DNA of 7,155 nucleotides from JAPLVS01 sp043809265 (GTDB taxonomy: Archaea; Iainarchaeota; Iainarchaeia; Iainarchaeales; DTGL01), in NCBI GenBank assembly GCA_043809265.1, contig JAZDDY010000092.1, positions 1-7,155 of the forward strand, read 5' to 3'. The notes beneath the pieces were generated by a model. It saw nothing but the letters and a program-made list of their open reading frames with translations. It was not told the origin of the DNA and did not search any database. Of this stretch, positions 6,033 to 7,155 are shown one piece after another; the stretch's first letter is position 1; every line of letters begins with the position of its first letter. The position numbers and the translations under genes were made by a program.

Positions 6033-6359
6033 TCATTTCCTCTTTATTTTTATTTCCCTTTTCCTTGAAAGAACTTCCAAAAGCGTTTTAACCTGCGATT
6101 CGGAAACCTGGCCCCTGATTTTGCCTGAACGGAATTGAATCAAAACCTGTTGAACCGCATTCCAATACAATTCCTGGTTGACAAGCCTCACGTTTTTCAG
6201 TCTCGACTTTGCCTCAGGGGAAAAAAGCTTCCTCAAAAGCAATTCAATCTTTTGCTCTGCAAGCGCCTTCTTTTCGGATTCGGCCTGCTGCTGGGCGAAC
6301 TGCTGCTGCAGTTCCTCCATTTTCAGCGACTTTAACTGCTCTGCCTCCGAATCCGCCAA
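6033..6359 (-). CDS. PDCD5-family DNA-binding protein
   Basis: The 108-residue product matches the PDCD5/TFAR19 family, small helical proteins that bind nucleic acid in Archaea; their cellular role there is poorly defined. An N-terminal Gln/Glu-rich helix (about 5-33) leads into the three-helix core with ELLLRKLFSPEAKSRLKNVRLV (39-60) and a final stretch containing VSESQVKTLLEVLS (85-98). The C terminus is basic (KREIKIKRK). The length is normal for the family. There is no ATG at the expected N terminus. The best start is TTG 6359, preceded by GGTG with 5 bases between, the same spacing as before rps19e. The first internal ATG, at codon 14, would cut into the first helix. The gene lies 14 bases after the rps19e stop, the usual partner in archaea. 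Confidence 0.92.
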   Translation of the reverse strand: MADSEAEQLKSLKMEELQQQFAQQQAESEKKALAEQKIELLLRKLFSPEAKSRLKNVRLVNQELYWNAVQQVLIQFRSGKIRGQVSESQVKTLLEVLSRKREIKIKRK

Positions 6360-6373
6360 AAAAACACCCGCCC

Positions 6374-6961
6374 TTATTTCTCCTCCTTTTCAGGCTTGTC
6401 TTTTCCCTTTTCTTCCTTTCCCTTTTTCTTGAACTTTTCCTTCGGGCCTGATTCCACATCGCCCCTCTTCAGCTGCTCTGAGCGCATTCTCTCCAGCTTT
6501 TCCGCCTTCTCTGCCCTCAATTTTGCCTGTTCTGCCTTTTTCTGCGGCAGAATTTCCTTTACTTCCTTGGATTTCTTAATCAAATACGACTGGCCTTTCG
6601 GGCTGACAATTCTGCCCTTCGGGGCTTTTTTCAAAAGCCCTGCTTTCTCCAAATCCTGGATGCCTTTTCTTATAATTTTCCCTGATGCTTTTTCGAATTT
6701 GTGCGGCCTGACTCCGCGGGCCTGCCTGCCCCCATAATAAGTGCGCAATGAACCGACCCCGAGCGGGCCTTCCTTGTAAATCCTGTACAAAATCGAGGCA
6801 ATCCTCACATAATACCAGTCCTGCCTCTGGGGGGCGCGCTCCTTGCAGACCCCTGTCTTCACATAATCAGCGAAAGCAGGCTTTTCGATCTTGAATTTTT
6901 CCCTCAAATCCACAGCTATCTCTTCAATCAAATCGCTTGCAGGAACATCAAACACTCCCAT
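6374..6961 (-). CDS. rps19e: Small-subunit ribosomal protein eS19 with long charged C-terminal tail
   Basis: eS19 is a small-subunit protein of the head region, needed for 30S/40S maturation in Archaea and eukaryotes. Residues 1-138 are a full eS19 domain: N-terminal helices, the basic surface motif ERAPQRQDWYYVRIASILYR (41-60), GPLGVGSLRTYYGG (65-78), and the winged-helix end KIIRKGIQDLEKAGLLKK (95-112) then GRIVSPKGQSYL (116-127). Residues 139-195 are an added tail of Lys, Glu and Ala, ending KDKPEKEEK; the usual archaeal protein has about 150 residues. ATG 6961 follows AAGGTG with 5 bases between. It is the first gene of the visible cluster, with an AT-rich promoter-like dyad just upstream. 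Confidence 0.96.
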   Translation of the reverse strand: MGVFDVPASDLIEEIAVDLREKFKIEKPAFADYVKTGVCKERAPQRQDWYYVRIASILYRIYKEGPLGVGSLRTYYGGRQARGVRPHKFEKASGKIIRKGIQDLEKAGLLKKAPKGRIVSPKGQSYLIKKSKEVKEILPQKKAEQAKLRAEKAEKLERMRSEQLKRGDVESGPKEKFKKKGKEEKGKDKPEKEEK

Positions 6962-6975
6962 TACAACACCTTCAG

Positions 6976-6992
6976 ATTATATCAAATATAAT
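6976..6992 (-). promoter_or_regulatory. AT-rich dyad, likely rps19e promoter region
   Basis: ATTATAT and ATATAAT form a perfect 7-bp inverted repeat around CAA, centred 23 bases before the rps19e ATG. An archaeal TATA box here would start transcription almost at the start codon, yet a ribosome binding site (AAGGTG, 6967-6972) is also present. The dyad could instead be a regulator site, or the true TATA box may lie further upstream. On the plus strand it contains TATCAAA, the outer heptamer of the repeats near pfdA. Confidence 0.45.
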
Positions 6993-7015
6993 GAAATTTT
7001 GCACTTTGAAAGGAC

Positions 7016-7053
7016 GCTTCTTGCGAAGCCTTTGCTCTCAAAAGAAAGCAAAG
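7016..7053. repeat. Two adjacent small hairpins upstream of rps19e
   Basis: GCTTC/GAAGC (7016-7020 and 7025-7029, 4-base loop) is followed directly by CTTTGCT/AGCAAAG (7030-7036 and 7047-7053, 10-base loop). They lie between the possible end of the upstream minus-strand gene and rps19e. They may shape the end of one transcript or the leader of the next; stem lengths are modest. Confidence 0.5.
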
Positions 7054-7096
7054 AAACAGAATTCCCTTCCAATAATAATACTCCCACCCTAAAGGA

Positions 7097-7106
7097 TTAA
7101 AAAGGA
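7097..7106 (-). terminator. Possible T-rich terminator of an upstream gene
   Basis: On the minus strand a run of five T (7103-7099) lies in ATCCTTTTTAA, followed by another TTT at 7093-7091. Archaeal termination mainly needs such T tracts. It lies about 20 bases beyond the possible stop codon at 7129-7127. No strong stem is present. Confidence 0.3.
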
Positions 7107-7126
7107 TGCTGGGAAGGCATTCGGCG

Positions 7127-7155
7127 TCACTTCAGGAATTTTTCCTTGTAGTTTT
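7127..7155 (-). CDS. Possible C-terminal end of an unidentified gene
   Basis: In one minus-strand frame the window edge reads NYKEKFLK and then TGA at 7129-7127, followed by a T-rich stretch. It would fit the tail of a gene upstream of rps19e. Eight codons are too few to identify a product, and another frame stays open to a TAG near 7090. This is a suggestion only. The remaining span from 6962 to 7126 shows no convincing coding region. Confidence 0.2.

Noticed and set aside
6991..7092. Short plus-strand frame of 33 codons beginning ATG at 6991
   Set aside because: No ribosome binding site, no recognisable sequence, and it overlaps the likely rps19e promoter and hairpins.

Overview
The window is archaeal. 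It carries proteins found in Archaea and eukaryotes but not in Bacteria (eS19, eL31, eL39, eL20/LX, aIF6, PDCD5, prefoldin alpha), in the usual archaeal order around the signal recognition particle (SRP) genes. Several genes have GGTGA-type ribosome binding sites and likely promoters have AT-rich TATA-like boxes. Small genes, tight packing and long Lys/Glu-rich protein tails would fit a DPANN-type archaeon such as Diapherotrites or Micrarchaeota. That placement is an inference; the sequence alone does not prove it.

Layout: the minus strand, read from right to left, carries a translation and secretion cluster: rps19e (6961-6374), pdcd5 (6359-6033), rpl39e (6030-5761), rpl31e (5761-5348), eif6 (5340-4672), rpl18a/LX (4618-4439), pfdA (4315-3848) and ftsY (3835-2261). 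After an interruption comes srp54 (558-1), which runs off the window edge. Most neighbours are separated by 0 to 14 bases or overlap, so this looks like one operon-like unit. The exceptions are about 53 bases before rpl18a and 123 bases before pfdA. The only plus-strand gene is an OPT-family membrane transporter (652-2247), inserted between ftsY and srp54. It converges on ftsY with 13 bases between the stop codons and diverges from srp54 across a short AT-rich promoter region.

How the genes work together: eS19, eL31, eL39 and eL20 are ribosomal proteins, and aIF6 binds the large subunit and blocks subunit joining. Prefoldin alpha handles nascent chains. SRP54 and FtsY are the paired GTPases that bring translating ribosomes to the membrane. 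The OPT transporter has no obvious link to this theme.

The most unusual structure is in the rpl18a-pfdA gap. Two consecutive perfect 14-bp inverted repeats share a core, and their three differences are compensated within each stem. Other points of interest are unusual charged extensions on three ribosomal proteins, a roughly 220-residue low-complexity N-terminal region in FtsY, and a matching DSAGR variant of the G3 motif in both SRP GTPases. The right edge (6962-7155) is mostly non-coding, with small hairpins, a likely rps19e promoter and possibly the last codons of another minus-strand gene.
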